DNA from: Ichthyophis bannanicus
Taxonomy: Eukaryota; Chordata; Amphibia; Gymnophiona; Ichthyophiidae
Length of the DNA: 64,000 bases
Assembly: GCA_033557465.1 (NCBI GenBank)
Contig: CM066037.1
Location: 520,234,686 to 520,298,685 of the forward strand
Direction: 5' to 3'
This document shows positions 21,836 through 33,350 of the stretch, piece after piece (the first letter of the stretch is position 1; each line of letters starts with the position of its first letter). The notes beneath the pieces are model-generated. The model was not told where the DNA came from and did not search any database. It saw only the letters and a list, made by a program, of their open reading frames with translations. Position numbers and translations under genes: made by a program.

Positions 21836-22275
21836 AAATACATTGGTACAATTGCCTGAGGCTAGCTTACTAGCGCAGTAAAGTGAACCTTAGCACAGTG
21901 AAATAGAGGTCTAACAGTAGGTGGTGATACTTGCAGTTCAGGATACAGGTCCGATTAGGATGGGTTACTTGTTGTTTTCGGTAGTTCTGAGATTTTTCGA
22001 TGTGCCACCACCGGGGGGCCAGCAGTTGCGTTCTCGGAGAGGTGGAGTTTGGCTGCGTCTTGTATTTTGACGGTCCCCGCCTAAGGGCCACGCCAAAGGG
22101 CCCTCTGGCGAGGCCCTCAGGCGCGGGCCCGCCCGACTGGCGCTGGTGTTTTTACAGGGCCTCGTGTCCCGATTGGGTGGCTGATCAGGGGGAGGTCTCT
22201 GGAGCGTCGCTCCGGCCCGCTCAATCCCCGACTGGGAGAGCTCTTGAAGAGGGCCGGAGGAAGGACGAGGAGGAC

Positions 22276-22950
22276 GAGGTCTTCCCTTACCTCAGCCGGG
22301 GAAGCTCGATCAGTGGCATCGCGCACCATCCTCCTCCTCCTCGAGCGCCTAGGGTTTCTGGTCAACTACCCCACCTCAAACCGGTGCAGGCCTTGAAGTT
22401 TATCGGCGCACGTCACAACACTCAGCGGGCAACCACCTTCCTGCCAGCGGACTGTGCAGCCCACCTCCGAGCCCTGGCGGCTCAGGTTCAGAGCAACATC
22501 CGGGTCACGGTGTGGACTATGCTGCGCCTCCTGGGGCACATGGCCTCCACAGTCTGTGGTTCCCCATGCCTGCCTGCACATGCGGACGGCCCAGTGGTGC
22601 CTCAGCGGTCAGTGGAGCCCGGGCTCAGGTCACCTCAAAGACCCTATTTGACTCTCCCACAACCTTTGCAGGTTCCTGGATTGGTGGCAGGACCACTTCA
22701 ACTTTCTAGAGGGCTGCCCTTCCAAAACCCTCACCGCAAACTCATCCTGACGACGGATGCTTCTCTTCTGGAGTGGGGAGCCCACTGCGGTGTGCTGTGT
22801 ACTCAGGGCCAATGGTCACCCAAAGAGTCTCAACAGCAAATAAACTTGCTCGAGCTTTGGACGGTCCGCTGGGTCCTGAAGGCCTTCGAGGACCATCTGA
22901 GAGGGAAGTTGGTACCTCCAGTACCTCCTTCACTTCTCGAAGGAAGGGCT
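22276..22950 (+). pseudogene. DIRS RT end and RNase H, truncated
   Basis: It resumes with GTCTTCCCTTACCTC (VFPYL, start of the YLDD box). The following bases are altered, so the DDW is lost. Later it shows LRLLGHMASTV, TTDASLLEWGAHCGV and QQINLLELW of RNase H. It breaks off at about 22945 and joins straight into YR, with about 800 bp lost relative to the 57628 copy. Confidence 0.78.
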
Positions 22951-23790
22951 TAAGTCAAACTCGGTCAGAGTGCACCTAAGGCCATCTCAGCAAATCACCT
23001 CCCCATCGAGGGTAAACCCCTCTTGGAGCAGCCCTTGGTCTCCCGCTTTATACGGGGTCTCTTGCTCTCTAGACCTCCCATCCAGCCTCCCCCGGCGGTG
23101 TGGGACCTGAAAGTAGTGCTCATGCAGCTTACACGTTCACCCTTCAAGCCGATAGCGATGTGCTCGCTTCGGCACCTATCCTGGAAGGTGGTCTTCCTGG
23201 TGTCTCTGACCTCGGCCTGCCGAGTCAATGAACTCCAGGCTCTCATGGCTGATGCCCCTTACACCAGGTTAAATGGGAACAGAGTGGTCCTCCGTACCCA
23301 CCCCAAGTTCCTGCCGAAAGTTGTCTTGGATTTCCACCTCAATCAGGATATAGTCTTACCGACCTTCTTCCCGAGGCCCCTTGCTGACCAGGCATCGGTG
23401 TTTTTGCATACACTCGACTGCAAGAGGGCCCTTGCCTTCTACTTGCAGCGCATCTGACCTTATCGCAAGTCTAGCTGGCTCTTCGTGTCCTACGATCCCA
23501 ATCATCTGGGGCAGGCAGTCAAAGCGCACGCTCTCCATCTGGATGGCGGACTGCATCGCCTTCGCTCACACGAAGGCAGGCGCCTTGCTGGATCAGCGGG
23601 TCACCGCACCTAGCGTCCAAGCCAAGGCAGCTTCGGTAGCTTCGCTGTGCTCTGTGCCTCTGACGGACATCTGCCAGGCTGTGACCTGGGCTTCAGTGAA
23701 CACTTTCACCTCGCACTACTGCCTGGAGAGGGACAGTACAAGGACAGCGCCTTCGGCCAGGCTGTACTCTGTAATCTGTTCAGGGTATAA
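22951..23790 (+). pseudogene. DIRS tyrosine recombinase, N-truncated
   Basis: It starts within GLKSNSVRVHL. It continues with SLTSACRVNELQAL, where Cys has replaced one residue of the usual SARRV but the Arg remains, NRVVLRTHPKFLPKVV, and a stop after YLQRI. In another frame a C-terminal part ends with AVTWASVNTFTSHYCLERD, which keeps the presumed nucleophile Tyr. The His-x-x-Arg box is degenerate. Confidence 0.8.
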
Positions 23791-23907
23791 GCAACTCCAA
23801 CCCTCTGACCCTTCTCGGCGGCTACTTAGGGTATCTGCTTCTGCTCACGCCTTCGCGGAGACGTTTTTTGGTTACAGGTTTGATAGCCTGTAGCTGGGGA
23901 GTCCCAT

Positions 23908-24000
23908 AAGTGAGGGCTGACTTCCTGTTTGTTCCTGGAGAAAGCATAGTTACTCACCTGTAACAGGTGTTCTCCAGGGACAGCAGGAATCAGTCCTCAC
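23908..24000. repeat. ICR of DIRS 13958-24266
   Basis: CCCATAAGTGAGGGCTGACTTCC, then GTTCCTGGAGAAAGCATAGTTACTCACCTGTAAC and a CTCCAGGGACAGCAGGAATC segment. These are complements of the left and right outer edges placed head to head. Confidence 0.82.
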
Positions 24001-24266
24001 TACCCTTCTGCCTCCCCTGGTGAGTTGCTAGATTTTTATCCTTCCCTTGCCATCTGCTTGGTAGGGCTCGAGCTAAGGGACCTGACTGAGCAAGATGGCA
24101 TCCTTGGGTGGGAAGAGGACCATGCATGCATGGCAGCAATCCCAAAGGCTTTCTTTTGAAAGCTGGGGAATTGCTCCATGCGGTTTCCGTCGGTGCTGAC
24201 GTCACCCATAAATGAGGATTGATTCCTGCTGTCCCTGGAGAACACCGACTACAGGTACTACGTTTT

Positions 24267-24355
24267 TCCTACCTTTCTGGTGTGTTTGTTTTTTTTTTAT
24301 TGTAAACCACCTTGCTACTTGTTGAAGGGCAGTATATCAAATTTCAATAAAACAT
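24267..24355 (+). mobile_element. L2-tail fragment between two DIRS
   Basis: TTGTAAACCACCTTGCTACT and AATTTCAATAAAACAT form a degraded L2-type 3' end in the 90-bp gap between adjacent DIRS copies. Confidence 0.5.
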
Positions 24356-24407
24356 AAGGAGAAATTAGACCTTACCTGCTAATTTGTCTTTCCTTGAGTT
24401 CTCTCCG

Positions 24408-24534
24408 AGCCAGTCCAGGAAAGTAGGGTAGTCAACCTCCTCTAGCAGCTGAGGGCTGAAAAGAACTGAAAACTCTTTGCTGACAGGCGCACTAGCTCCC
24501 CCTGGTGTCCGAGAGAGTCCATCAGTCTTGTGGT
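24408..24534 (-). repeat. Right ITR of second-family DIRS
   Basis: Inverted match of 30043-30168: CAGTCCAGGAAAGTAGGGTA, then GTCAACCTCCTCTAGCAGCT, TGACAGGCGCACTAGCTCCC and GTGTCCGAGAGAGTCCATCA. Just outside it, on the minus strand, lies CAG|GTAAGG (plus 24370-24378). Confidence 0.9.
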
Positions 24535-24809
24535 ATCAAAGCAGCGTGCTTAAAAACATACTAAACTGGAACAAAATAAATACTAACCGCAAAGGAATTC
24601 CGAGATACTCCTAAAAAAAAAGTGCACTCAAACAGGAACTCTCCGGTTCTCTCTTTTAATTAATTTTTTTTTTTTTCTTTTGCATTTTGTCGGAAACAAT
24701 TCTCTTTCCAATGTCATCTATGTCCCCAGCTCCGGCCACCAGCTAGGCAACCCTTTATGAGTGGAACATCTTTGTGCCGAGGACAGTAACCACTAGCATA
24801 CTCGCAGAG

Positions 24810-24925
24810 AGCTATGGGAGGGTCCTGGACTGGCCCGGAGAGAACTCAAGGAAAGACAATTAGCAGGTAAGGTCTAATTTCTCCTTCCTATTCGTCTCTC
24901 CGGGCCAGTCCAGGAAAGTAGGGCA
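24810..24925. repeat. ICR of second-family DIRS
   Basis: GGAGAGAACTCAAGGAAAGA, then GCAGGTAAGGTCTAATTTCTCC, is the reverse complement of the right outer edge (24358-24410). It is joined to TTCCTATTCGTCTCTCCGGG, the reverse complement of the left outer edge (30150-30176). Confidence 0.9.
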
Positions 24926-24940
24926 GTACCAAAGCAGTAC

Positions 24941-26160
24941 TTACAACCGGGAGGGACCTGCGAGCCCTGCTATTACCGCAGAGGCCCCAACTGCCGCATC
25001 TGCTCTTGCCTGAACATCCAACTGATAGTGCCTAGCAAACGTATGTAAAGAAGACCACGTAGCCGCTCTACAGATATCCACCGGTGGAATCAAGGCATAC
25101 TCCGCCCACAAAGTCGTCTGACTCCTAGTAGAATGCGCTCTGAGCCCCACCGGGGCCGCCAAGCCTTTTGTTTGGTAAGCTGCCTGAATAGCATGCTTCA
25201 CCCAACGAGCGATAGAAGCCTTGGTCGCCGCTCTCCCTTTAGCCGGTCCCCCAAACAAGACGAATAACCTGTCCGACTTCCGAAACGACTGCGTCTCCTT
25301 CAGATATTTTCGCAACACACGCCCCAAATCCAGACTCTTCAGCGACCGATCCCACTTTTCTCCTTCACGCGGACGAAAAGTAGGAAGGAAAACTGTTTGG
25401 TTTAGATGAAAACTAGAGACCACCTTAGGCAGAAAGGACGGTACCGGTCTCAACACCACCCGTTATTCCGAAAACTGCAGGTACGGTTCCCTGCACGAGA
25501 GCGCCTGCAAATCCGAAACTCTACGTGCGGAACACAAGGCAACTAAAAAGGCAGTTTTCCATGAAAGCTCCCGAAGGGTACCCGGAGCCCTGGTCTCAAA
25601 CGGCGGCAGCATCATAGCTTCCAACACCAAATTCAAGTCCCACAGAGGAACCACTTGCCGAACCGGAGGACGAATGATCTTGGCCGCCCTAAGAAACCTT
25701 CATACATCCGGATGCGAGGAAAGAGACCGACCATGCACTTTCCCCCTATAACAGGCTAGCGCCGCCAGCTGCACCTTAAGAGTGTTGAGGGCCAGACCTT
25801 TGTCAAGCCCGTCCTGAAGGAAAGCTAAAACCTCCGGTAGTTGCACTGCCGAAGGCCGAACCCGTTGATCCTCGCACCATATTTCAAAAACGCGCCAAAC
25901 TCTAACGTACACTAATGAAGTAGAGTTCTTCCTGGACCGAAGCAGAGTGGCTATCACCGATTGTGAATATCCCTTACAAAGTAAGCGTTTCCTCTCAAGA
26001 GCCAGGCCGTAAGCAAGAATCGATCCACCTGCGGCATTAACACGGGACCTTGAGACAACAGATTTACCCGAGCGGGTAACCTCCACGGCGGAGCCACCAG
26101 CAGCCGCATTAGATCGGCATACCACGGGCACCAAGGCCAATCCGGAGCAGAGGATCACCG
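24941..26160 (-). pseudogene. Tyrosine recombinase of second-family DIRS, two nonsense codons
   Basis: SAM-like part: LLRSRKNSTSLVYVRVWRVF and GLALNTLKVQLAALA. Catalytic part: SARRVSDLQAL (Arg), LRAHSTRSQ (His-x-x-Arg) and ATWSSLHTFARHYQLD (Tyr). A TGA lies after SSHPDV (about 25700), and a TAA lies after YLQFSE (about 25460). The reading frame is the same on both sides of both stops. Except for these two codons the enzyme would be complete. Its upstream end is fused to the RT reading by a frameshift near 26160. Confidence 0.87.
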
Positions 26161-27850
26161 TCCCCTCGTAGTTTGCTATTCTCTGTATCGTTCTACCTAT
26201 CAGCGGCCATGGAGGGAAGACATAAAGCAGCTGACTCGACGGCCAAGACTGAACCAGACCGTCGAGATCCTCCGACATGTGCTCCCTGCGCCTGCTGTAA
26301 AACCGAGCCGCTTTGGCATTCGCTTGAGTGGCCATGAGATCTAGAACGGGCTGACCCCACCTCAGCGTGATGGCGTGAAAAACCGCCCAATTGAGTTCCC
26401 ACTCTCCGGGATCTATGGCATTCCGACTGAGATAATCCGCCTGAATATTGTCTTTTCCTGCCACATGAGCTGCTGAAATCGCTGCCAGATGCTTCTCCAT
26501 CCAGAGAAACAGCTGCTGACTCTCCTCTAGAAGCGCCACACTGCCCGTGCCGCCTTGCTTGTTGATGTACGAAACGGTCACTAAGTTGTCGGAAAAGACT
26601 CGAACTGCCCGCCCTTCGAGCAGATCGACAAACTCTACGAGCGCCAAGCGAAGCGCCCGCATTTCCAACCGATTGATCAACCAAAAACTCTCCTCCGTCG
26701 ACCAGACACCCTGCGCCAACCGTGTCAAGCAATGCGCCCCCCACCCGGAAAGGCTGGCATCTGTTGTGAGTAACACCCATTCGGGCAAGGCTAACGGCAT
26801 TCCCGCTTGCAGATGAGCAGGGACCAACCACCACTGCAGACTGACCTTCACTTCCTCCGGACACGGCAGACGCCGAGAGAGAGGATGATCTTGCGGAGAC
26901 CACCGCGTCAGTAACGCCTGTTGGAGAGGTCGCATATGCGCTCTGGCCCACGGAACTGGGTCTAAGGCCGCCGCCATCGACCCCAACACCTGTAAATATC
27001 TCCAAGCCGTCGGTGCCTGAAGGCGCAGAAAGGCCGTAACCTGCAAGAAAATCTTTCGAACTCTCTCCGTAGGAAATAAAACTGAGCCTTTGTCGGTATC
27101 GAAGAACGCTCCCAGATAGGTCAACTGCTGACCTGGGTGCAACTGACTCTTCGCTCGATTGATGACCCAACCGAGCTGCTCGAGAAATTCCACAACTCTG
27201 GCTGTTGCTGCGAGAGACTCCGCCCGTGACGCAGCTCTTATCAACCAATCGTCGAGATACGGATAGACCTGAATCCCTTCCTTCCGAAGCGCCGCTGCCG
27301 CCACCACCATAACCTTGGTGAAGGTATGAGGGGCGGTAGCGAGACCGAACGGCAAGGCTCGGAACTGAAAATGACCCATGGGAACCGCAAACCGAAGAAA
27401 CGTCTGGTGTTCTCGCCGGATCGGAATATGCAAATACGCTTCCGTTAAATCTATGGACGTAAGAAATTCCCCCGGTTTTACCGACCGGATTACCGAACGT
27501 AAGGTTTCCATCCTGAAATGTGGCACTCTCAAACGATTCACTAGTTTGAGATCTAGAATAGGCCGAAAAGAACCTTCCTTCTTGGGAACCACAAAATAAA
27601 TAGAGTATCGACCTAAGCCGCACTGGTCGGCGGGAACCGGCACTACTGCTTGAAGACGCAACAAACGCCTTAAAGTGTCATTGACTGCCTTCCGTTTTGT
27701 CAGAGGACCGCACGGAGAAGCTACAAAAGCCTCCCCCAGTGGGTGCGCGAATTCCAGAGCATAGCCGTCCCTGATAATCTCGAGCACCCACTGGTCCATA
27801 GTGATGTCGGCCTAGGCGAAGAGAAACCCCTGCAAACGACCTCCCACAGG
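26160..27850 (-). pseudogene. RT-RNase H of second-family DIRS
   Basis: From VGGRL-like residues (a TAG at about 27817 replaces the Trp codon), then MDQWVLEIIRDGYALEF, YFVVPKKEGSFRPILDLK, TSIDLTEAYLHIPI, LPFGLATAPHTFTK and catalytic YLDDWLIR. RNase H follows with LLTTDASLSGWGAHC, RLEMRALRLAL, VSYINKQGGTGS and KDNIQADYLSR. The Dam-like part has LDLMATQANAKAARFYSR and YVFPPWPLIG, with FPP in place of NPPY. A 1-base shift at about 26160 throws the reading into the YR frame, creating a 699-codon RT-YR fusion frame (27799-25700). Confidence 0.88.
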
Positions 27851-27875
27851 AATCTCTGCCTGGACCAGCGTCCCT

Positions 27876-29363
27876 TCATTGAGGCTTCTTAGTTGAAGCG
27901 TGTTGGGCGGTGAAATAGCCCCTATTGAACCCTCTGGCTCCACGAAAGGATTGGCCTCTAGCTACAAAACGTCCACGTTGATAAGGCGCAAACCGGGATC
28001 CCCGGAATCTGTGAAAATCGCGACCTTGACCTCTCTGCAAAGAAGGTATCTTAGCCGCTCTCGGCCAGTCCTCGGGAAGACGGCCCTCCTTGGAATCGCC
28101 TAAATCTTTCACAATCTTTTCCAACGCCTCCCCAAAGAGCAGCTTGCCCTTGTAGGGAAGCTTACTGAGACGGGCCTTAGATGACGCATCTGCCGCCCAG
28201 CTCCGCAACCAGAGAAAACATCTAGCTGCTATGATGGACGCCATCGATTTCGCTGATATCCTTACCAAATCATAAAAGGCATCTGCTAGATAAGCCGCTG
28301 CCGACTCCAGCTTAGCGCCGTCCAGCGAAGAGTCTTCCTCCTTATCCGGAGCATGGTCACCCTGAAGCCAGCGTATTGACGCCCTGGAAACATACGCTCC
28401 GCAGACGGAAGCCTGTAAGGCTAAAGCACTGGAATCAAAGGCCTGCTTCAAGAGAGCTTCTAACCGACGGTCCTGAAAATCTTTCAGAGCTGTACTTCCT
28501 TCCACCGGAATGGTAGTCTTTTTAGTAACCGCCGAAACTAGGGCATCCACCTTAGGCATACGTAACAACTCCTTTTCCTCCTGGGGAATGGGGTACAGAC
28601 GTGCCATAGCGCGACTGCCTCTTAGGGAGGCCTCAGGACACTCCCATTCCGAGTCAATCATTTGCCTAATAACTCTATGAAGGGGAAAACAACGCTGTTC
28701 AGATTTAAAACCTTGCAGCAGGGGATCCTCTAACGGCTCCTGCTGAACCATAGGAAGTACAAGATTTAACGCCGCAAGCGACTGCGTAATTAAGGCTCCT
28801 AATTCTTCCTTTCTGAAGACTCTGAAAATATTAGGATCCTCTCCTGGTCCTAACTCACCCTCCTTCAGCTCCCCAGGCCAAAAATCAAGTCCTGCCTCTG
28901 ACAAAATTTCACCATCCTCTGGAAGCTGAGACCCCGAACTCAGAGGTCCCAAGCCTTCTGAGGCTGTTTCCCCCCTGGGTAACATTGAGGAGACTCCTTC
29001 CCCCGGGTCTGCCTCGGAGGACTCCAGCTTTGTTCCCCCTGACTTGCAGTTTGCAGGGGGAGACAAAAAAGACTGTGATCTCTTCATTAAATAAGCATTA
29101 TAGAGTGCCAAAATAAATTCCGCGGAGAAAAAGGACTCTAAGGATCCTGTCTCCTTAGATACAGATAACTGCACTGCTCCCTCAGCCGAAGGAGCTTTGT
29201 GTGATTTCGCTCTCTTTTTCCCTGACTTGACTGGCAGCGCGGGAGAAACCGGCGGCTGAGCTAAAATGGCCGCCGTTCCCGCTCTTTCTGTCCCGCTCGG
29301 GGCCTTAACCATCTCTTCCTCTTTAGCCTCTTTGCGCTTTTGAGGCTCCATGAACCCACGCAA
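27876..29363 (-). CDS. Gag of second-family DIRS, intact 495 codons
   Basis: An uninterrupted frame from ATG at 29363 to a stop at 27876. The N-terminus is charged (EPQKRKEAKEEEMVK). The middle is acidic (GELKEGELGPGEDPNIFRVF). A folded-looking region follows with ALKDFQDRRLEALLKQAF and SIIAARCFLWLRSWAAD. The C-terminus is an Arg/Gly-rich tail (FRGSRFAPYQRGRF, RGARGFNRGYF), suited to RNA binding. It lacks the Cys/His motif seen at the N-terminus of the other DIRS gags here. It is presumed to be the element's structural or RNA-chaperone protein. The start lies about 810 bp from the left end of the element. Confidence 0.8.
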   Translation of the reverse strand: MRGFMEPQKRKEAKEEEMVKAPSGTERAGTAAILAQPPVSPALPVKSGKKRAKSHKAPSAEGAVQLSVSKETGSLESFFSAEFILALYNAYLMKRSQSFLSPPANCKSGGTKLESSEADPGEGVSSMLPRGETASEGLGPLSSGSQLPEDGEILSEAGLDFWPGELKEGELGPGEDPNIFRVFRKEELGALITQSLAALNLVLPMVQQEPLEDPLLQGFKSEQRCFPLHRVIRQMIDSEWECPEASLRGSRAMARLYPIPQEEKELLRMPKVDALVSAVTKKTTIPVEGSTALKDFQDRRLEALLKQAFDSSALALQASVCGAYVSRASIRWLQGDHAPDKEEDSSLDGAKLESAAAYLADAFYDLVRISAKSMASIIAARCFLWLRSWAADASSKARLSKLPYKGKLLFGEALEKIVKDLGDSKEGRLPEDWPRAAKIPSLQRGQGRDFHRFRGSRFAPYQRGRFVARGQSFRGARGFNRGYFTAQHASTKKPQ

Positions 29364-29603
29364 ACCAGAAATAAACCGAAGAAGTCAAAAGAAATTTAAA
29401 AAATTCTAAACCGCACTGTCGGCTTTAAAACCACGGAGAACCAAACGCGTCCTGGGAAACTAAGCTAGCAGGAAACGAGGCACTTCTTGACCCGCAATCT
29501 AACCCCGCGACGGCTTAAGCCCCAAGCCTGAAACTACGATCGTCCCGGTATCAGCTCCTACCTGACAAACAACCGCGGTGTTAATCTTTCAGCAAACCGC
29601 TTC

Positions 29604-29725
29604 CCCACTGCCAGCGGGTAGCCGGAACTGCCATCATTTGAACAGAGAAGTGTTCCCTGGGGCTCCCACTGCCAGCGGGTAGCCGGAACTGCCATCATTC
29701 GAACAGAGAAGTGTTCCCTGGGGCT
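29604..29725 (-). repeat. Tandem 61-bp duplication in the DIRS leader
   Basis: Two units (29604-29664, 29665-29725) starting CCCACTGCCAGCGGGTAGCC and ending GTTCCCTGGGGCT. I see one difference, CATTTG against CATTCG. They stand between the left ITR and gag. Confidence 0.9.
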
Positions 29726-30042
29726 CCCAGCGAATTTCTCCAGTGTAATTTCAGTAAATAAGACAATCTCCCTTAAGCAGGCTCTGCTTGTAAAAACACA
29801 CCGACTTGGTGGTTCTGGAGAAATAAATGGAGGGATTCTGCACTTTCCCCTCTGTAGTACAAAACAAAACGGAAAGTGGCTGCACTGAATAACCCTGCTA
29901 GAGCTTTTCAGTCAGCTTTCAGATCACCTGAATCCCTCTACCAGGTGATAAAGAAATATAATTATTAATATGTCTCTGATTCTAGCAGTCTCTCCGGAGC
30001 CTGTCAGCTATGCAACCAGCTCAGCTGCTGAGGACTGAAAGA

Positions 30043-30176
30043 CTGATGGACTCTCTCGGACACCAGGGGGAGCTAGTGCGCCTGTCAGCAAAGAGTTTTC
30101 AGTTCTTTTCAGCCCTCAGCTGCTAGAGGAGGTTGACTACCCTACTTTCCTGGACTGGCCCGGAGAGACGAATAAG
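30043..30176 (-). repeat. Left ITR of second-family DIRS
   Basis: Ends CTACTTTCCTGGACTGGCCC then GGAGAGACGAATAAG. Inverted partner of 24408-24534. Confidence 0.9.
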
Positions 30177-31610
<1,434 letters not shown>

Positions 31611-31835
31611 ACAAATCCAGATGAGTGGGAGATGGAGACTGAGAAAAAACTCTTAACTGACATTGCCCCTCTATTAAGGATTGGTGCAGTCAGGGAGCCT
31701 GCCAGTATAACTGTGTCAGAGTTCCAACAGCTAAAGTCCAGGGCTTCCAGAATCAAACAGCCATTTCACTCTTTTAAAACATCTGTGAAACAAAGCGTGA
31801 ATGTGGAATGTAGACCCCTCCAATTTACAAATTAA
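31611..31835 (+). other. Unrecognised exon-like open reading (75 codons with stop)
   Basis: A polypyrimidine tract and AG (CCTTTCTTTTACTTCTACAAG, AG at 31609-31610) precede an open frame reading TNPDEWEMETEKKLLTDIA and later SEFQQLKSRASRI, ending at TAA 31833-31835. Codon usage looks protein-like. I do not recognise it. It is not part of standard KRR1, whose sequence continues at 34796. It could be an alternative terminal exon, an exonised repeat, or a retrocopy fragment of another gene. Confidence 0.35.
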
Positions 31836-31884
31836 CTGGAGTATGCTTTTAACCCTGTCATGAAGCATGGTCTTCATGGGTGGT

Positions 31885-31960
31885 TTCTGGACTGGACTGG
31901 TCTGGTAGGGCTAAAGGAAAGAAATTTAACAGATAATAAATTTCACCTTCCTAGGCTTCT
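31885..31960. repeat. DIRS-like terminus or ICR remnant
   Basis: CTGGACTGGACTGGTCTGGT then AAAGGAAAGAAATTTAACAG and TTTCACCTT resemble the second-family ICR half (CTGGACTGGCC, AAGGAAAGACAATTAGCAGG, TTTCTCC). The match is partial and degraded. Confidence 0.45.
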
Positions 31961-32619
31961 TACCAGATGAGTGGGATGTTTCCAAACCCACCTTAAACTG
32001 GGTGAGAAGAAAAGAAACCTGATTTTTCTCTGGACTGTACATCCAGTCAGTAATGCTTAGAAAAATGCAAGGGAGACCAGCTAGTTGCCAATATTCACTG
32101 GACACCAACCTACATTCTGCCTGCGCTCTTGAATGGGCTTTTATACTTACTAGGACTTTTAAGTTCTTACCCCAGTGGTCTAGCTATAGTTGCATTCAGT
32201 GTTGTGTCGCTCCTTTGTTTGAGCTCTGAAGAGGACAAAGTTTATCTGATTTACAGAAAGGGATTGACACTTTAAAATGGTGAAAGTTTACTTAATGATT
32301 GGTGAGATTGAGGTGGGAAATTTGAATTTTGGTGGGAAAGATCATCATAATAGCTGTGGAAGCCCAAGAGAACATTTAAAGAAACTCAATGAGGAGAACA
32401 TTTTTAAACTCACCAGAGAACCACCTGATTTATGGGAAAAGAGTCTCCAGCCTTTCTCCAATGAACTTTCTCACCAAAATTCAAATTTCCTGCCTCAACT
32501 CCACCAACCTGGTTTGAGGACTGCTATATAAAAGAACAGATATCCACTTCTTAACCACTTCACCCTGAAGAAAACCACAGTATGGTAGCTGAAACATAGA
32601 TTCCAGTTAGTAAGAAATA

Positions 32620-32985
32620 GCATGACTTGGAAAATTGCCAAGATCATATTTATAAATGATCTGGAATTGGGAACAACTATGAGATAGTTAAATTTGCAGA
32701 TCACCTAAAATATTCATAGTTGTTAAATTGCATGAGAAACTGCAGGAGGAGCTTGTGAGACTGGGAGCCTGAGCATCCAAGTAGCAGATGAAATCTTAAT
32801 GTGAACAAGTATAAAGTGATGCACGAAGGGGAAAATAACCCAAACTATAGTGACATAATACAAGGTTACACATTAAAAGTTGCCACCTAAGAAAAGGATC
32901 TGGGTGTGATCGCAGACAGTATATTGAAATTTTCTGTTCAGTGTGCGGTGGTGGCCAGAAAAGCAAGCAGAATGTTAGGAACCAT
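32620..32985 (+). mobile_element. CR1 reverse transcriptase fragment
   Basis: Broken frames with FINDLELGNN-like, KFADHLKYS (FADD with D to H), VNKYKVMHEGENN and EKDLGVIADSILKFSVQC, then KASRMLGT. These are the fingers-to-thumb part of CR1 RT. The presumed 3' end of the same or a related copy is at 33770-33865. Confidence 0.78.
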
Positions 32986-33350
32986 TAGGAAACATAGAAA
33001 CATGATGACAGAAAAAGACCACATGGCCTATCTAGTCTGTCCTTCCATAACTACTACAACAGTCCACTTTTTACCTTTAGAGATCCTCTGTGTTGGTCCC
33101 ATGCTTTTTTGAATTCAGTTACTGTCCTCATCTCTACCACCTCCACTGGGAGACTATTCCATGGATACACTACTCTTTCTGTAAAGAAATTATTTCCGCA
33201 TATCACTCCTGAATCTATCTCCCTTCACCCTCATCCCATGTCCCCTCGTAGCAGAACTTGCTTTCAATTGAAAGAGGCTCTCTCCCTGAACATTTATGCC
33301 ACGGAGGTATTTAAACATCTCAATCATATCACCTCTGCCACCGTCTGAAC
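32986..33350 (-). mobile_element. CR1 3' fragment, opposite strand
   Basis: The minus-strand translation gives RGDMIEMFKYLRGINVQGES and later ATRGHGMRVKGDRFRSDMRK, the C-terminal CR1 region. It ends in ATGTTTCTATGTTTCC-type repeats at 32986-33002, the CR1 8-bp-like 3' microsatellite. It appears nested in the plus-strand CR1. Confidence 0.7.

Larger units (their letters stand above)
16660..22275 (-). mobile_element. Nearly full-length L2-clade LINE (minus strand)
   Basis: In element orientation it has a GC-rich 5' region (22275-22020), tandem monomers (about 21830-21510), an endonuclease frame (21424-20111), an RT frame (18681-16903), a 3' UTR with GTGTACACCGCGCTGATTTT, and an AAATAAATAAATTT-type tail at 16664. 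A younger L2 splits it at 18722-20110. Removing that insert gives about 4.2 kb, close to full L2 length. Insertion deleted about 360 bp of the DIRS target. Confidence 0.87.
13958..24266 (+). mobile_element. Full-span DIRS, heavily interrupted (plus strand)
   Basis: The left ITR is about 13958-14125, gag about 14360-16390, and RT starts at about 16377. A minus-strand L2 (16660-22275) replaces the RT core. RT/RNase H resumes at 22276, a deletion joins RNase H to YR at about 22950, YR ends near 23790, the ICR is at about 23908-24000, and the right ITR runs to about 24266. The right-end splice-donor-like motif is altered (ACAGGTACT). All ORFs are broken. Confidence 0.88.
24356..30176 (-). mobile_element. 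Full-length DIRS of a second, divergent family (minus strand)
   Basis: In element orientation: left ITR (30176-30043), leader with a duplicated 61-bp unit, gag (29363-27876), RT-RNase H (about 27850-26160), YR (about 26160-24941), ICR (24925-24810) and right ITR (24534-24356). ITR arms share CAGTCCAGGAAAGTAGGGTA and onward for about 125 bp. Protein and ITR sequences differ strongly from the 57628 type. Lesions are few: one TGG-to-TAG at the RT start, one frameshift and two nonsense codons in YR, which suggests a fairly recent copy. Confidence 0.9.

Noticed and set aside
24356..30176. Calling this element Ngaro or PAT instead of DIRS
   Set aside because: Inverted terminal repeats plus an ICR and a Dam-like tail after RNase H fit DIRS; split direct repeats, which mark Ngaro and PAT, are not seen.
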